Positions 12,068 through 23,912 of a DNA stretch of 64,000 nt are shown here, in pieces (position 1 is the stretch's first letter; each line of letters starts with the position of its first letter). The stretch lies in assembly GCA_036936605.1 (NCBI GenBank), contig JAUPFV010000002.1:265740770-265804769 (forward strand). Direction: 5' to 3'. This DNA comes from Limnanthes douglasii subsp. nivea. Its lineage: Eukaryota > Streptophyta > Magnoliopsida > Brassicales > Limnanthaceae. A model generated the notes under the pieces. That model did not search any database and was not told the origin of the DNA. It saw only the letters and a list, made by a program, of their open reading frames with translations. The translations under genes and the position numbers were made by a program.

Positions 12068-12684
12068 TGTTGAGAAAACCACTGCTCGACCAAGGCAAAA
12101 ACCGATGTATCGATAATGAACATTTGGAGAAGATAATTAACCCTGTCCAAGATGAGAAACGATAGAATAAATGAAACCAAATAAACAAATCTTTTTAACA
12201 TGGTTTGGATTGTGGAAATAACTCTATATTCACGGGCAACAAACACTTTTTTTTATATTGATAAGTAGGTTACAAAAAGACTATCAATTATTCTTTATAC
12301 AAAAGATGACATGATTCATAAAACTCTATTTTTAGTGTTTATTTCTCACCTCACTTATCTCACAAAAATATAACACTCACAAATTTCCTCACACTTTGCA
12401 TAATGATATCTTTGTCTATTTATATGACGAATGTGATAAATCATAATATATTAATTAAGAAATTTTATTAATATAAAAGACACAATTAATAGGATATATA
12501 ATTAATATAGAAAATCTAATTAATAGAAAATCTAATTAATAGAAAATCTAATTAATATTAAAGATTTAATTAGTTGGAAATCTAATTAATTTAGAAGACT
12601 TAATTAATAGGAAATTTAATTAATATGTGAGACAAATTTAAATAAAAGATCATGTTTCGAGTTACTTCTAGCGTACACTTGACA
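12068..12684 (-). repeat. 5' LTR of the old copia element
   Basis: Partner of 7421-8038. Shared blocks include aaaagatgacatgattcat, tatttatatgacgaatgtg, multiple aatctaattaatag units and tcgagttacttctagcg. Divergence between the pair is visible throughout, so the insertion is old. Confidence 0.8.
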
Positions 12685-13190
12685 AACCTGGTAAACAAAA
12701 CATGTAAACACGTTTATATAGTCAATCATATTTACAGAAAAACCTTTTTCGATTTACCTACAATGATGACATGTCTATGAATGTTAATTTGAATTATTTA
12801 ATAAAATAAATACAAATTAATGATGAAAATATGGCTTAAAATTATTAAATTCGTTATATGAATCGTATAAACATTTGAGTACTACTATAATTTATATAAA
12901 CAAAATATGTTTTATGATGATAATCCTACTAAATAATAAAACCGCAATATAATGTAAAAAATATAATATTGAGATTACTAAACATTAGTCTTAAGAGAAG
13001 ATAATAAAAGTATATTGAACCAAAGAAATTAATCTCGTTCTATATTAAGAGGTGTCTTCAAAGATGAAAGGTTAAACTATATTTGAATGATGTCCAGATT
13101 TAGAAACTTACAAATATTTACTATGTTCCTGAACTTACAAAAATTTGATTCCACTTGGTGTTTCAAAGGAAACAAAATATAAAGTTTATA

Positions 13191-13543
13191 GGCTAAAAAT
13201 CCTGGTTAGTCATCGGTGTTTGACACCTGTTGCACTCCTGCCACTAAGCTTCATTCGTCCCCAAAACTAGTCATCGGTCTTCAAAAATGTTTTATTTCTG
13301 CCATTAGCGCGTGCAAATTAACTAGGAGCTGACACGTGGCAGGTCAAAATACGTAGCTTTCTCCAACATACGGTCCTCCCTACTTTTCTTCCAAAAACAC
13401 CCTTGTTAGCAAATTTACCCTATTTACTTAAATTTTTACTTTTTACCCATCGATTTCAGCTCACCTTATATTTACCCACCCATTTAACTCTTTATCCGGC
13501 CCATCTTCTTTAATTTCATCTTAATATAACCCGTCCACTCAAG
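13191..13543 (+). repeat. Left terminal inverted repeat of the Pack-MULE
   Basis: 353 bp, pairing with 14581-14933. The outer 20 bases include the ggtta..gtcatcggtg pattern, and the inner end reads gtccactcaag. Confidence 0.92.
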
Positions 13544-13854
13544 CCAAAATATTTCCCAGAATTCGCAAAGATGGTGATAAGAACAAAAAAAAATTGCCGC
13601 AATTTCGATCTAATTTTCATTAATCGATAAGATAAATTCTATTACATCCATTTGAGTTCTTAGTATCATTAAATTACTTGATTTTGATACTAAAGGCTAC
13701 AGAAAAGAGTAATGGAAAAAAATTTGTATGTCAGGTCTAAATTGATTACAAGTCCTCTTCAGGGCTTTCTCTTCTTCTGCAATTTCTTGATCTTCCTCCA
13801 CTTGAGGTAAATCTGGTACGATAAACCAGAGAAAACCATGGCCACACAACCCCA

Positions 13855-14361
13855 TTGCTTTTCGGACAAAGGATTGCCGTTCTGCTTGCTTCGTCAACCA
13901 CCACCGTCCCTTCAGATCTCATCCTCCACTCCACTCTCTCTCCTATCGCCTCCTCTTGCAACAACCATCCCGATCTCCTCCACCGGTACATGAAATATAC
14001 CCCATTCTCTCTTTGCCCGCTCGACTCCGATCTCGCCGAGTCACTCATGCTTAGGGGATGCGATCCTCTCCCTCGCTGCCGCTGTTTTTCAAGAACGTCG
14101 CGAAATCCTTCTCTCTCCGTTCCCGAATCGAACGTGATTTGGTCTTATTACTCTTTGGAAACTAAGAAAACCAACTTAGGGTCTGATTTATCACTCTCGA
14201 AATCGAAATCGAAGTTCGATTCTCACTCTTCTGAGCTCGATCTCCCGATCTCGCAGCTGCTTCAGATCGCTAAATCGGCGAATTTCGTTTTCCGACTCGG
14301 AATCGACAAAGTGATTTTGCAGCGAAAGATCAAAGATTTGGTTCAGTGTCGATCGAAATGA
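13855..14361 (+). pseudogene. Captured fragment of a plant SAM-dependent methyltransferase-like gene
   Basis: The open frame of 168 codons resembles the N-terminal half of a plant-specific methyltransferase-like family: YTPFSLCPLDSDLAESL, LRGCDPLPRCRCFSRT, ESNVIWSYYS and LDLPISQLLQIAKSANFVFR are the recognisable blocks. In the parent family these come just before the SAM-binding glycine motif. Here the sequence leaves the family right after RLGID, where the GGGTG-like motif should follow, and ends in unrelated residues. The catalytic domain is absent, so it cannot be a methyltransferase. The ATG at 13855 is only the first in the open frame; homology seems to continue upstream on both sides of it. 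Whether it is transcribed from the TIR cannot be seen. Confidence 0.75.
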
Positions 14362-14580
14362 ATCGAAATCGTAAGAGCTTTTTATTAAGAAGAAGAGCTT
14401 ACTTAAGAGAGGGGATTCGATGTTTTCTTCCATGGCGTTTCGATTTCTTGTTGAGCAGAGCTTAATTCAGAATATGAGATTTAGTTTTGGGTTTCGAATG
14501 TACTATATGAATGTGTGGTCAATGTATGAATAGAGAGATAAGATTGTAATTTGACAGTTTGATTTTTTTTGGAATTAAAT

Positions 14581-14933
14581 CTTGAGTGGATGGGTTAAAT
14601 TAGGTTGAAATTAAAGAAGATGGGCTGGGTAAAGAGTTAAATGAGTGGGTAAATATAAGGTGAGGTGAAATCGATGGGTAAAAGGTAAAAGTTTAAGTAA
14701 ATAGGGTAAATTTGTTAACAAAGGTGTTTTTGGAAGAAAGGTAAGGAGGACCGTATCTGGGAGAAAGCTACGTATTTTGGCCTGCCACGTGTCACCTCCT
14801 AGTTAATTTGCACGCGCTAATGGAAGAAATGAAACGTTTTTGGAGACCGATGACTAGTTTTGGGGACGAATGAAGCTTAGTGGCAGGAGTGCAACATGTG
14901 TCAAACACCGGTGACTAACCAGGGTTTTTAGCC
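14581..14933 (-). repeat. Right terminal inverted repeat of the Pack-MULE
   Basis: Inverted partner of 13191-13543. It runs from cttgagtggatgggttaa to aaccagggtttttagcc, with few substitutions and the same length. Confidence 0.92.
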
Positions 14934-14943
14934 AAAGTTTATA

Positions 14944-16479
14944 TATGATAATGGTCTTGTATGTGATCAAAATATCATTTATGGTAGTAAAACTAATTAA
15001 GACAAAAACTTATAGTTGCTATAAAGAAAAATATATTTAGCACAAGTTGATGCTATAATTGAAAATTTTAAAAATATGAATTTTGACTCTAAAATATAAG
15101 TATGCGACACAAACATCTAATAAAAAAACACAATATAGTGTAGTAATTATTATTTTCAATGTACTACGAATAACAATTTAGAATTTAATAAATATTGTGT
15201 AGCGGGTAAGACAAATAGGTTTATATTTGGTACAATTGTATATCAAATAAAAAACATCCTTGATGATGTTCACAATGATGTTTGAGGTTTAATTATGATA
15301 TTTTTTAGAGTAGAAAACTATGATTAGTTATATTCATAGATGACTACTAGAAACGAGTTTGAATATACACCATGAAAAAAGAGATGATTTTTTTTTTCAA
15401 TATTCATTAGTCGGAACAAGAAATCTAAAAATCATATTGTAAATAAAATAAAGGTATTGAGATCATATAATAAAAAACAATACAAAAATTATATGCTTTT
15501 AAAATCACGCTAAGATGATGACATTCAATAGCATTTTCCAATAAAAAGACACCACAACATAATATTGTTGTAAATAATAAGCGTAACACTATTTGAAAAA
15601 ATACATTGTATTTTAGCACAATCTAATTTGAACAAAATATTTTGGATATAAGCGGTTATATATGCAAGTCACATTATCATCCGTTTACCACCAACAATAT
15701 TGGAGTGAAAGTACTCGTTGAGTTATGGTTAACTAAACATCTATCATGTTATATTTTTTTACAAATATTTACCAGGCTTAATTATATTTAAACATTGAAA
15801 CTGGACTTGATGTAATACAAATAAAATGATATATTTATTGGTTTTAGCAGTGGTGTCAAAGGTTATTGGTTGTGGTATTTAAAAAAAATAATTAAAAAAT
15901 AATTGAATTCGATAAAAGTAGTATATTAAAAATTAAAAAATACTAAAAATTAAATTCAATAGAATGATAAAAATAAAAATAATCTCTTGTGGAATAAGAA
16001 ACAGTTTCAATACAATATGTAACTTCTATCCAAAATAAAGATGTTGATGATGAAATTTATAATAAAAAACATGCTCTCACTTAAAAAACCTCTAAACATA
16101 AAGATTTTATTTCTTTAAGAAAAACAAAATAAAGACAATAGGACTACCTAAAAGATTTATAGATTAGTGTATTATATATATATATATATATATAATTAAT
16201 TGTTTTTGCTCTTTTTATGATAACTAATAAAATTCTTTCCAACTTAAAAAAACTCACTAGAGGTTTTTAAGATGGTGATTGTACAATTATTATGGATACA
16301 ATTTTTTTTTGGAATCAAGAGTTTAAATTTAATAAACTGAAAGAAATAAAATAATCCATTGAACGCATATAGATTTACATTAATAAAAAACTTCAATCTA
16401 GAAAACATAACTTTATGTTCATGGCAATATTATTTGCAAATGAGTAACGTTCAACATAAGATAATTGAGTACAATAGAA
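14944..16479. other. AT-rich spacer
   Basis: No gene was recognised. A (TA)n tract lies at about 16173-16196. The sequence has the look of heavily decayed intergenic DNA. Confidence 0.5.
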
Positions 16480-17205
16480 TGTTCTTACTAATGATTTTAT
16501 TCGTATTAAAAAATTTGATCTCGAATTAACACATATAGATGTGAAGACTATTCTTTTTGTTTGGAAACTTTGATGAAGAAATATATCATAGAATTAAATA
16601 GTTACTAGGAAGTTTGTGCAAAAAATTAGGTTTGAGTTAAGAAGTCTATATGTTGTTTAGAACGATCTCCAAATCAATGTCAATTTATACTTGATCAATT
16701 TATGAAAAGATAAAACTACTGCAAAAGTCAGTTTTATCCTTGTATCTACTATTAAAAATTATATGATGTTAACAAGAAAACAAAAAAAATAAAAGATCGA
16801 GCGAGTGATAGATTTAATATAAAATATCACGGTGAAGCCAAAAAGAGACTTGTGATATAAACATATATACAATTATTATATATTACGCTTGACACAAGAA
16901 CAATATATACTAAAAGTTTTAAAACTATTAGGTGTCGACGATAAGACTAAACCAATAAACACTCATTTAATGTATTTTAAACGATTTGATAAGCGAAAAA
17001 TATAGAATCTAAAACTATAGGGGATTCATTTCTTAATTCCAGTACACACTTATATGTTTTATCTAAAAGAAACTAATTTAGTCAAGGATGTTTGTGAAGT
17101 ACATGAATTCATTTTTTATTGAAGACGTTGAGATTTTAATCGCTTATATATGGATTTTTTGACAGTTCATGAGTAGTCGCGCTTGAAGTATCCAAAGATC
17201 ATAAC
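16480..17205 (+). pseudogene. Decayed copia reverse-transcriptase remnant
   Basis: Translation in shifting + frames shows copia RT landmarks: LTHIDVKT (the QLDVKTAFLHG block), SLYVV (SLYGLKQ block), then LTQEQYILKVLKLLGVDDKT, matching the LSQ..Y..KVL..F motif downstream. Many stops and frameshifts are present. It is cut at 17205 by the insertion of the element at 17211. Confidence 0.65.
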
Positions 17206-17210
17206 CATTA

Positions 17211-17695
17211 TGTTGGGAATTTTGTTTGGAGATTTCCGGATAAACTCTGAAGTCTTGTTTTAACAATTTTAGATTGAAATATTTTGGTGGTTCTCCAAAA
17301 TTTTCAACCGGATAAAATCAGAGCTTTTCTTTTGAACAACGAGAATGAATTTTTGTTATGTTCTTCTCTGTTATAGAACCATACTTATTTATTCAACCAA
17401 AATACTCCAACTGTAAAACAGTTTTGTGTCCAAAAATGGTTAAAATTTCAAATGATAAGCTGGCTAAAAATTCAAATTCAAATTCGAATTATTTTTTCAA
17501 ATTCAAATTTCCATGAATTTTCATAATAGCCTTATCATTCAAAATAAGTCTAACCCGAACAAGAATCCGTCCATTGGACCCACTAATCATAATATATTCT
17601 AACAAGCGTGTACTCCACACTCTCTGACTTGCTCGATAATATATTATGACTACATTGGTCGACTAGTTAATCCAATTACACTAAAATATCCAACA
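17211..17695 (-). repeat. 3' LTR of the catta-flanked copia element
   Basis: 485 bp, closely similar to 20280-20754. Shared runs include ggataaactctgaagtcttg and acaagcgtgtactccacact. Confidence 0.88.
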
Positions 17696-17929
17696 ATCTT
17701 CCCCCATTTTAGTGTAATTCATGATTAACTAAAACAAAATCACAACAAATAACAAATTTATGCATAAATGAAATATCGTGACGATTGAATTTCATATTAG
17801 TATATTACATATTCCAAATATTCGAATATCAAGGTATCACTAAGGATTTAACCTTTACTATCCATAATGAATACTCGAAGATAATATACACATAAATTTA
17901 CATTCTCAAATGTTCTTACTTGACACTAT

Positions 17930-18960
17930 CTTTTACTAGCCTTGTGTCCTTATCCTTCTTAAGCATATCAAAGCCAAGTCCTAGCTTCTTGAAGCGGCTA
18001 AACTTCATGCTTAAATAGGTAGATCTTTTAGTCTTGTACATGCATATGCAATTTTTCAAAATAGATATTAAGAAGATAAACTTCAACCTCCACAACTTGC
18101 ATGTCTGAACACATACGTTGGGATAATACTACTAATGTGCTCCAATCTCTAGATGTTAAGCTTTCCATATTGAATTCAGCACCTAATGTCATATTAGATG
18201 GGAATTGGGTATCTTAACATGCGAGATTTCAAATAAACTTTAATCCCATCCCAATAGCCGATTTGTGCACAAGATCTCTACTTAAACCCTTTGGTTAAAT
18301 GATCGGCTAAATTATATTGAGTTCTCACAAGCTCTACTGAAACATAATGAGTGATTCGCTCACGAACCATAATTCTGTCTAACACCTAAGTGTCAAGACC
18401 TGTCTTTATAAACTTGTCTATCGAAATTTTCCAAGACAGCTTCACTATCACATTTGATATATATAGGTGATATCAGTTTGGGCCACAACAGAATTCATAC
18501 ATAAAATTTCTTAGCCACTCAAATTCTTTACTAGTTGTTGCTAATGCCACAAACTCAGATTTCATTGTTGAATCAGTAATTCAACTTTGTTTCTTAGATG
18601 CCTAAGAGATAACAAGTCCTCCAAGTAGAAATACACATCCACTTGTAAAGGAGTGGATTTCCATATTCAAAATATAACTCGCATCCGAATATACTACTAA
18701 GCATTCCAACAATAAATCCAATATCCGACCTAGTGCTAGTCATGACATACATATACCAAGAACCTTCTTGACTTCTCCTAAATCTTTCATCTCAAAACTA
18801 GATGATAAGTATGTCTTAATTTCATCAATTTGATTTGGTCAATGCTAAAAATCAATGTGTTATCCACGTATAAACAAATCATATACATATATAGTGCAAA
18901 ATATATATAACTTTTCTTATCCCAAAAGATAGAGATAATAAGTTACAAGGTCCACATCTA
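17930..18960 (-). pseudogene. Copia RT C-terminus/RNase H remnant
   Basis: Minus-strand reading gives CLYVDNTLIF, then after a shift IDEIKTYLSS and FEMKDLGEV, then a TSTRSDIGF-like block and RNase H-like residues around the CDSEA motif. Stops and frameshifts are frequent. The catalytic pair YVDD reads YVDN. Confidence 0.7.
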
Positions 18961-19039
18961 CCATTACTTTTCTATGCTATAAACACTTCTATTTGTCATT
19001 GTATTTATTGCGTCACACGCTTGCATAAAAATTTACTTA

Positions 19040-19870
19040 AATAATGAATTGTAATATAAAGATACTGCATGCAAACACTAGCTTTTAAAATTCGGTTATA
19101 TTGCATATCGCAACATCCAAAATGTTAGATAAATATTAAAGCAGTTTCCTTTTAAATAACAACTGCATGTGCAGTTTGCATGCTGAACAACAAATTACAC
19201 AGCAACTACTTTGCATGCCGAACAACAAATTACACAACAATTAGATAACATATGCATGTGCAATTTTCATGTCGTACAGTTAAGTACATCAGAGAGCATG
19301 CAAATTGATTTCTACAGTTGCTTTGAAACTGAAGTTATGAAGTTATTAAATGCAGTTGTTTGGCGTATAATAATTTGCACTATATATTGGGAAGCTTTAT
19401 CCAGTATGCTACTACATTCATGTATAAATCTAAATTGCATGTGCCACATGAGTTAACAATGATTTTTTTGAAAATTATTTACTGCCATATTACTCTATAA
19501 CTTCATCATTATTCTTATATAAACATATAATAGCCCAAGCAAAACATTGCATTAAGAAATGGAAAATGCATGACTTACATGCAGACGAATTAAAACAGTT
19601 TTAATAGCAAACAGATTTAAAACCGTATGCAAACTGAAACTTCATTAGAAACTGTATGAATATATATGATTTTCTGGCCTAGATCAACACAGGTTGACGA
19701 GATACATGTATTTCAACCAAATATTTATGTGAAAAACACTTCTATTTTCGAAATTAAAGAACACTGCGGTTTCATGCAGTTTAAACACAGAAACACTGCA
19801 TGCAGTTCAGAATTTCATGCAATTTTATATAGTATTTATATAATTGAATACATGAGTAAAAATGCGGCTT
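19040..19870. repeat. TGCATG-rich non-coding stretch inside the copia element
   Basis: tgcatg, gcatgca and atgcag recur many times. A short direct repeat (gcatgctgaacaacaaattac / gcatgccgaacaacaaattac) lies at about 19178 and 19214. The ORFs here have no recognisable product. Confidence 0.5.
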
Positions 19871-20279
19871 GAATCCTGAATCAGTTTAATTGTTATAAAA
19901 GGACTCCATATATAATTTTACAGATTCTTTTTCTTTCATATAACAGATCAAATTCAAACATTTTTAGTCCTAGATACACACTTCTAACAACCAAAACAAC
20001 AATTAATCCAATATGTGTATCATTTACAGAATTTAAAACAATCCACGGATTATCACCATTTTCACTGTCTCAAAAAACCAGACATCCATAAGTAAAAGTC
20101 AGGGGAGAAAAACTTACAAGAAGATGATACCATAGTTCCATTGATACTTCATTACTTGATTATGGATTCTTTTAAAATTGACAACCGATCTCTTCATTTC
20201 AATCTTCATACAAATCATAAAACAAGAACATCTTCGTACAAATCTCTTCACAAAACAAGAATATATAATTTCAATCTTT

Positions 20280-20754
20280 TGTTGGGAATTTTGTTTAGAG
20301 ATTTCCGGATAAACTCTGAAGTCTTGTTTTAACAATTTCAGATTGAAATTATTTTGGTGGTCCTCCAAAATTTTCAACTGGATAAAATCAGAGCTATTCT
20401 TTTGAACGAGAATGAATTTTTGTTATGTTCTTCTCTGTTACACAACCATACTTATTTATTCAACCAAAATACTCCAACTGTAAAACAATTTTATGTCTAA
20501 AAACGGTTAAATTTCAAATGATAAACTAACTAAAAAATCAAATTCGAATTATTTTTCAAATTTAAATTTCCATAAATTTTCATAATAGCCTTATCATTCA
20601 AAATAAGTCTAGCCTGAACAAGAATCCATCCATTGGACCGACTAATCATAATATATTCTAACAAGCGTGTACTCCACACTCTCCGACTTGCTCGATAATA
20701 TATTATGACTACATTGGTCGACTAGTTAATCCAATTACACTAAAATATCCAACA
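20280..20754 (-). repeat. 5' LTR of the catta-flanked copia element
   Basis: 475 bp, the partner of 17211-17695. It differs by scattered substitutions and a few short indels, so it is much less diverged than the LTR pair at 7421/12068. Confidence 0.88.
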
Positions 20755-20889
20755 CATTATTGGGCTGATAGAGCCCTATAACTTGAGTGGTGGGTAATAG
20801 GAGTTTCTCTCACAATACATATTAACTCAAATGATATCTATATAAAAACTACTTTGTCATGTTTAATAACAACGCACATGCGTATACCC

Positions 20890-21212
20890 TACACACACAA
20901 GTGCACAACATAAATATACTCGCACACGCACACACCACACACTCACACACCACACACTATCTCTTTCACACACGCACACATGCACGTACACACGTATGCA
21001 CACACGTAAACATGCATAAATGAAAGAGCGCACACACACATACACACGCACACACGTGCGCATGCAAGCAAACAAGCACGCATATACATACGCAATTACA
21101 CACATACGCAAACATGCACGCACGTGTGCGCATACCCATAAACACACAAACAAACACACATCACATGCACATATCCATACACACGCACACGCACACACAT
21201 ACACACACAATA
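20890..21212. repeat. AC-rich alternating purine-pyrimidine simple repeat
   Basis: About 320 bp of imperfect (CA)n mixed with cgcaca, catgca, gtgcgc and tacgca. Almost every step alternates purine and pyrimidine. ORFs on both strands here are low-complexity artefacts. Confidence 0.9.
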
Positions 21213-21219
21213 ACTATAA

Positions 21220-22840
21220 AAGATATTAGTCTAGTATATCGAGGTGAAATCAAAAGCTTTAAAGCAATGAAAAATTTGTTATTGTCTTTCTCCGACAACA
21301 CCAACGATAATTATCAAAAATTTAGTAAAATTTATTCATGATTGAAAATCATAATATATATAGTTTAGTTTTATTTTATTTCATTAGATATAATAATATT
21401 ATTATTTGACAATCAAGTGTTTTTAAAAACTATAACCGCTATTAGTCTAATAAAACCCAATAACCGAAATATTAAATAATAAAATTATCCGACAAAATAT
21501 GTATTAATCAAGCTTAGACACTGATGCTATTATATTATCATATTTTAGTTCAATTATTAAATGTTCATTAATAATTATATTTAATCGATTAAACTACATC
21601 CTATAATACCTTAACTATTTCAAATATACATAAATAAAATATGCTTATAAGAATACGACTGACAATGCTATTCTCATGCAAATTAAAACTGTTGGGTTGA
21701 TCAAGTCATATATTACCAATTATTATGTCAAACGTTTAAAAAAAAACCTATAAAAAGTTATTTGCTAATCTAGCAAAATTTTTGTTCTCATATAAAATTA
21801 AGAACAAGACAATAATTAAAAACTCTAAATCATACAAAGGTTATTGCCTACTTCCTAAATTTTTGTATTGATTAATTCTGTTGGTCAATTATTTAATTCA
21901 ACATTTAATTTGTTAGTCAGAAAAATATAGTTATTAAAATAAAATCACAAAAAAATTATTACAAAGTTAAAAACAACTGAATATTTTTAAAATATTTGTT
22001 AATTTGAGTTTTTTTTTTTCCGGAGTTTATGCATATAACAATTTACATTTTTGCTTTAAATTTTAATGAATATCTGATCGACAAATTAGTTTATGGGATT
22101 TGAACCCAAAAATTTCAATAGAGCAAACCATTAAGCAAATAAATTTGTAATTAGTTGTAAGGTTTCTTATAACTTGACCCTGTCTAATTAATAATTCAAA
22201 ACAAATTCAGATCCAAAGTTTTTAAAAGGGCATTGCTATTTCTTATAAAATGTTTTTTTCTAGAAACTATTTAAATTATACGTGGTCCAACCAATTTAGA
22301 AGTTAGAAGAGGAAAATGGAAAGACAGGTAGTATGGTATTTTTCTTTTTGTAAAATGAGAGACAATAATATATTTAGGACAGGTTTGTTGATTGTACAAT
22401 TATGGTAAATCAGAACAACGTATTCTAAACGCGTACATATATTCTCTTACATGTCGCTCTTTTCCCTTGTTAGCCATAGGACCACATCTATCAAATTTAT
22501 GCTGGAATTATCATCAAACAAAATGATTAAGAAAATTTATCAAAATGTGATATTCCACTGAAAAAATATAATTAAATATTAAGTTCTAACTGTTAACTTT
22601 AAACGATAAGAAGCTGACCACAAACGAAAACAAAATTTTTTTTGTTTGATTATTATAGGTACTATTAATTTTTAATCTTTTAAAAATCATAGATAAACCA
22701 TAAAAAAAACTATATCAAGTGATATAATTGTAAAACACTTTTCCTACTAACACTATAAGAAAAGAGTCGAAATCTCATTCTAATCTTGAGAGTGAAATCA
22801 TTCAAATATCTATCTCAAATTGACGAGACTTTTTCTTTTC
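21220..22840. other. AT-rich intergenic spacer
   Basis: No coding, RNA or ordered repeat feature was recognised. Confidence 0.5.
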
Positions 22841-23639
22841 CAGGTTTGTGAAGCAATTCAAGATTTATCTTAAGAGATCGGAACAGAGAATAAAAAAAAT
22901 AAAACAGAGAAAGAGATTTAGGGGTTTCATTCAGCATTTAAGAAATCCTCATCTCGAAAGTGAAATTGAAGACTATTTTCTTCAAATTTGCGTCTGTTAT
23001 TCAAAATCAATCTTAAAGACTTAAGACTGACAATCAAACATTAAAAAAAGAAAAAGAGGATTTAGGGTTTTAAATTGACATCGAAGAAATTTCAAGAACT
23101 GACATCGATTTAGATCTCGGCGGAGAAGCAATTCAAATGAGTAATTAAAGGAAGTTTAAGGTTATCAACAACATTAACAACTCTATCAGATCCGATTCAG
23201 ACGAGAACCAAGAATCAAAAGAAAATTTCAGATTCTTGGTAAAATACTAACAAATTCGTAATAATGACTACCCATAGTCACGACTCACATATAATGAAGG
23301 AAAATGGTAAAAATCAACAACAAAAAACTACAATTTCACTAATCCCTATAAAGATGAACGAACAATCTCACATCCAGATCTTAAAGGATGATAGCATTCA
23401 GCAAGAGACACATCCATGCAGGAAAATACCCATATTCAACCACGAAAGGATGAAGAAAAAATGTGTAGTTCTTCACAAGAATATGAAGAAAAATTTCATG
23501 CTTTAAAGACGAATCCAATCACTGAAAAATGATGGATCAATCAGCATTAACAAAGTAAAAGCAAGTCTTACAGGAAAGTAGTCAAGCCTAAATCCAACAA
23601 GAAAGAGATCATACATAAACAAACTCACATTTCAACTAA

Positions 23640-23813
23640 ATGGGAGTACAAAACTGTCCACTTCTCACAGAAGATAAGTATTTTCATTTTGAAAATGGTA
23701 AGTTTACATTAGTGGAGAAATTTTCCCTAGATAGGCCACGAATGCACATCATTCATTCCTTTATGGAAAAATTACACCTAACTGGTAATTTTAGTTTAAC
23801 TGTATGGAACCAA

Positions 23814-23852
<39 letters not shown>

Positions 23853-23912
23853 GAACTTGACATGATAGAAGACCTTAGAATCCTATGGAAAAATGAATGT
23901 ATGGCCAATTGA
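23640..23912 (+). pseudogene. LINE ORF1 N-terminal fragment (DUF4283-like)
   Basis: The frame reads GKFTLVEKFSLDRPRMHII and later FMEKLHLTGNFSL, the pattern of the DUF4283 domain (kf....p....i...f...w.l.g...). An (AT)n expansion at 23816-23848 codes a Tyr-Ile run. The frame ends at 23912 without the zinc knuckle. Confidence 0.6.

Larger units (their letters stand above)
7421..12684 (-). mobile_element. Old Ty1/copia LTR retrotransposon, full length but decayed
   Basis: LTRs of 618 bp (7421-8038) and 617 bp (12068-12684) flank degenerate copia genes read on the minus strand. Each LTR starts tgttga on the + strand; the outer minus-strand ends read TGTTAAG and TGTCAAG. Order from the 5' LTR: Gag start region near 11945, protease/GAG-pre-integrase 11132-10827, integrase 10749-10558, RT/RNase H 8770-8555. 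All frames are broken by many stops. The PBS site beside 12068 is eroded (agtggtgaaacgagcat, only partly like the initiator-Met type). The 5-bp flanks do not match, so no TSD is claimed. Confidence 0.8.
13191..14933. mobile_element. Mutator-like element carrying a host gene fragment (Pack-MULE)
   Basis: The 1743-bp element has long terminal inverted repeats (13191-13543 and 14581-14933, 353 bp each) beginning ggctaaaaatcctggttagt on the left; the right end is the complement with few mismatches. It is flanked by perfect 10-bp direct duplications aaagtttata (13181-13190, 14934-14943). Long TIRs and a 9-11 bp TSD identify Mutator-type transposons. The interior has no transposase but a GC-richer stretch (about 13740-14375) from a plant methyltransferase-like gene. 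The element is therefore non-autonomous and depends on a transposase in trans. Confidence 0.92.
17211..20754 (-). mobile_element. Younger copia-type LTR element with perfect TSD, internally deleted
   Basis: The LTRs (17211-17695 and 20280-20754) begin TGTTGGG and end CCAACA on the + strand. Both flanks carry the 5-bp duplication catta (17206-17210 and 20755-20759). Next to the left LTR is the purine tract aaaatgggggaagat (complement of 17696-17710), the expected PPT for a minus-strand element. The interior keeps only degenerate copia RT/RNase H (about 17930-18960) with FEMKDLGEV and a YVDN version of the active site. No gag, integrase or initiator-Met type PBS was found at 20279 and leftward. 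It is non-autonomous. Confidence 0.85.

Noticed and set aside
13697..14048. Minus-strand ORFs inside the Pack-MULE
   Set aside because: They lie antisense to the recognisable methyltransferase-like fragment and have no similarity of their own.
20863..21341. Four Cys/Val/His/Thr-rich ORFs on both strands
   Set aside because: They are translations of an AC/GC simple repeat; no start context, domain or codon signal.
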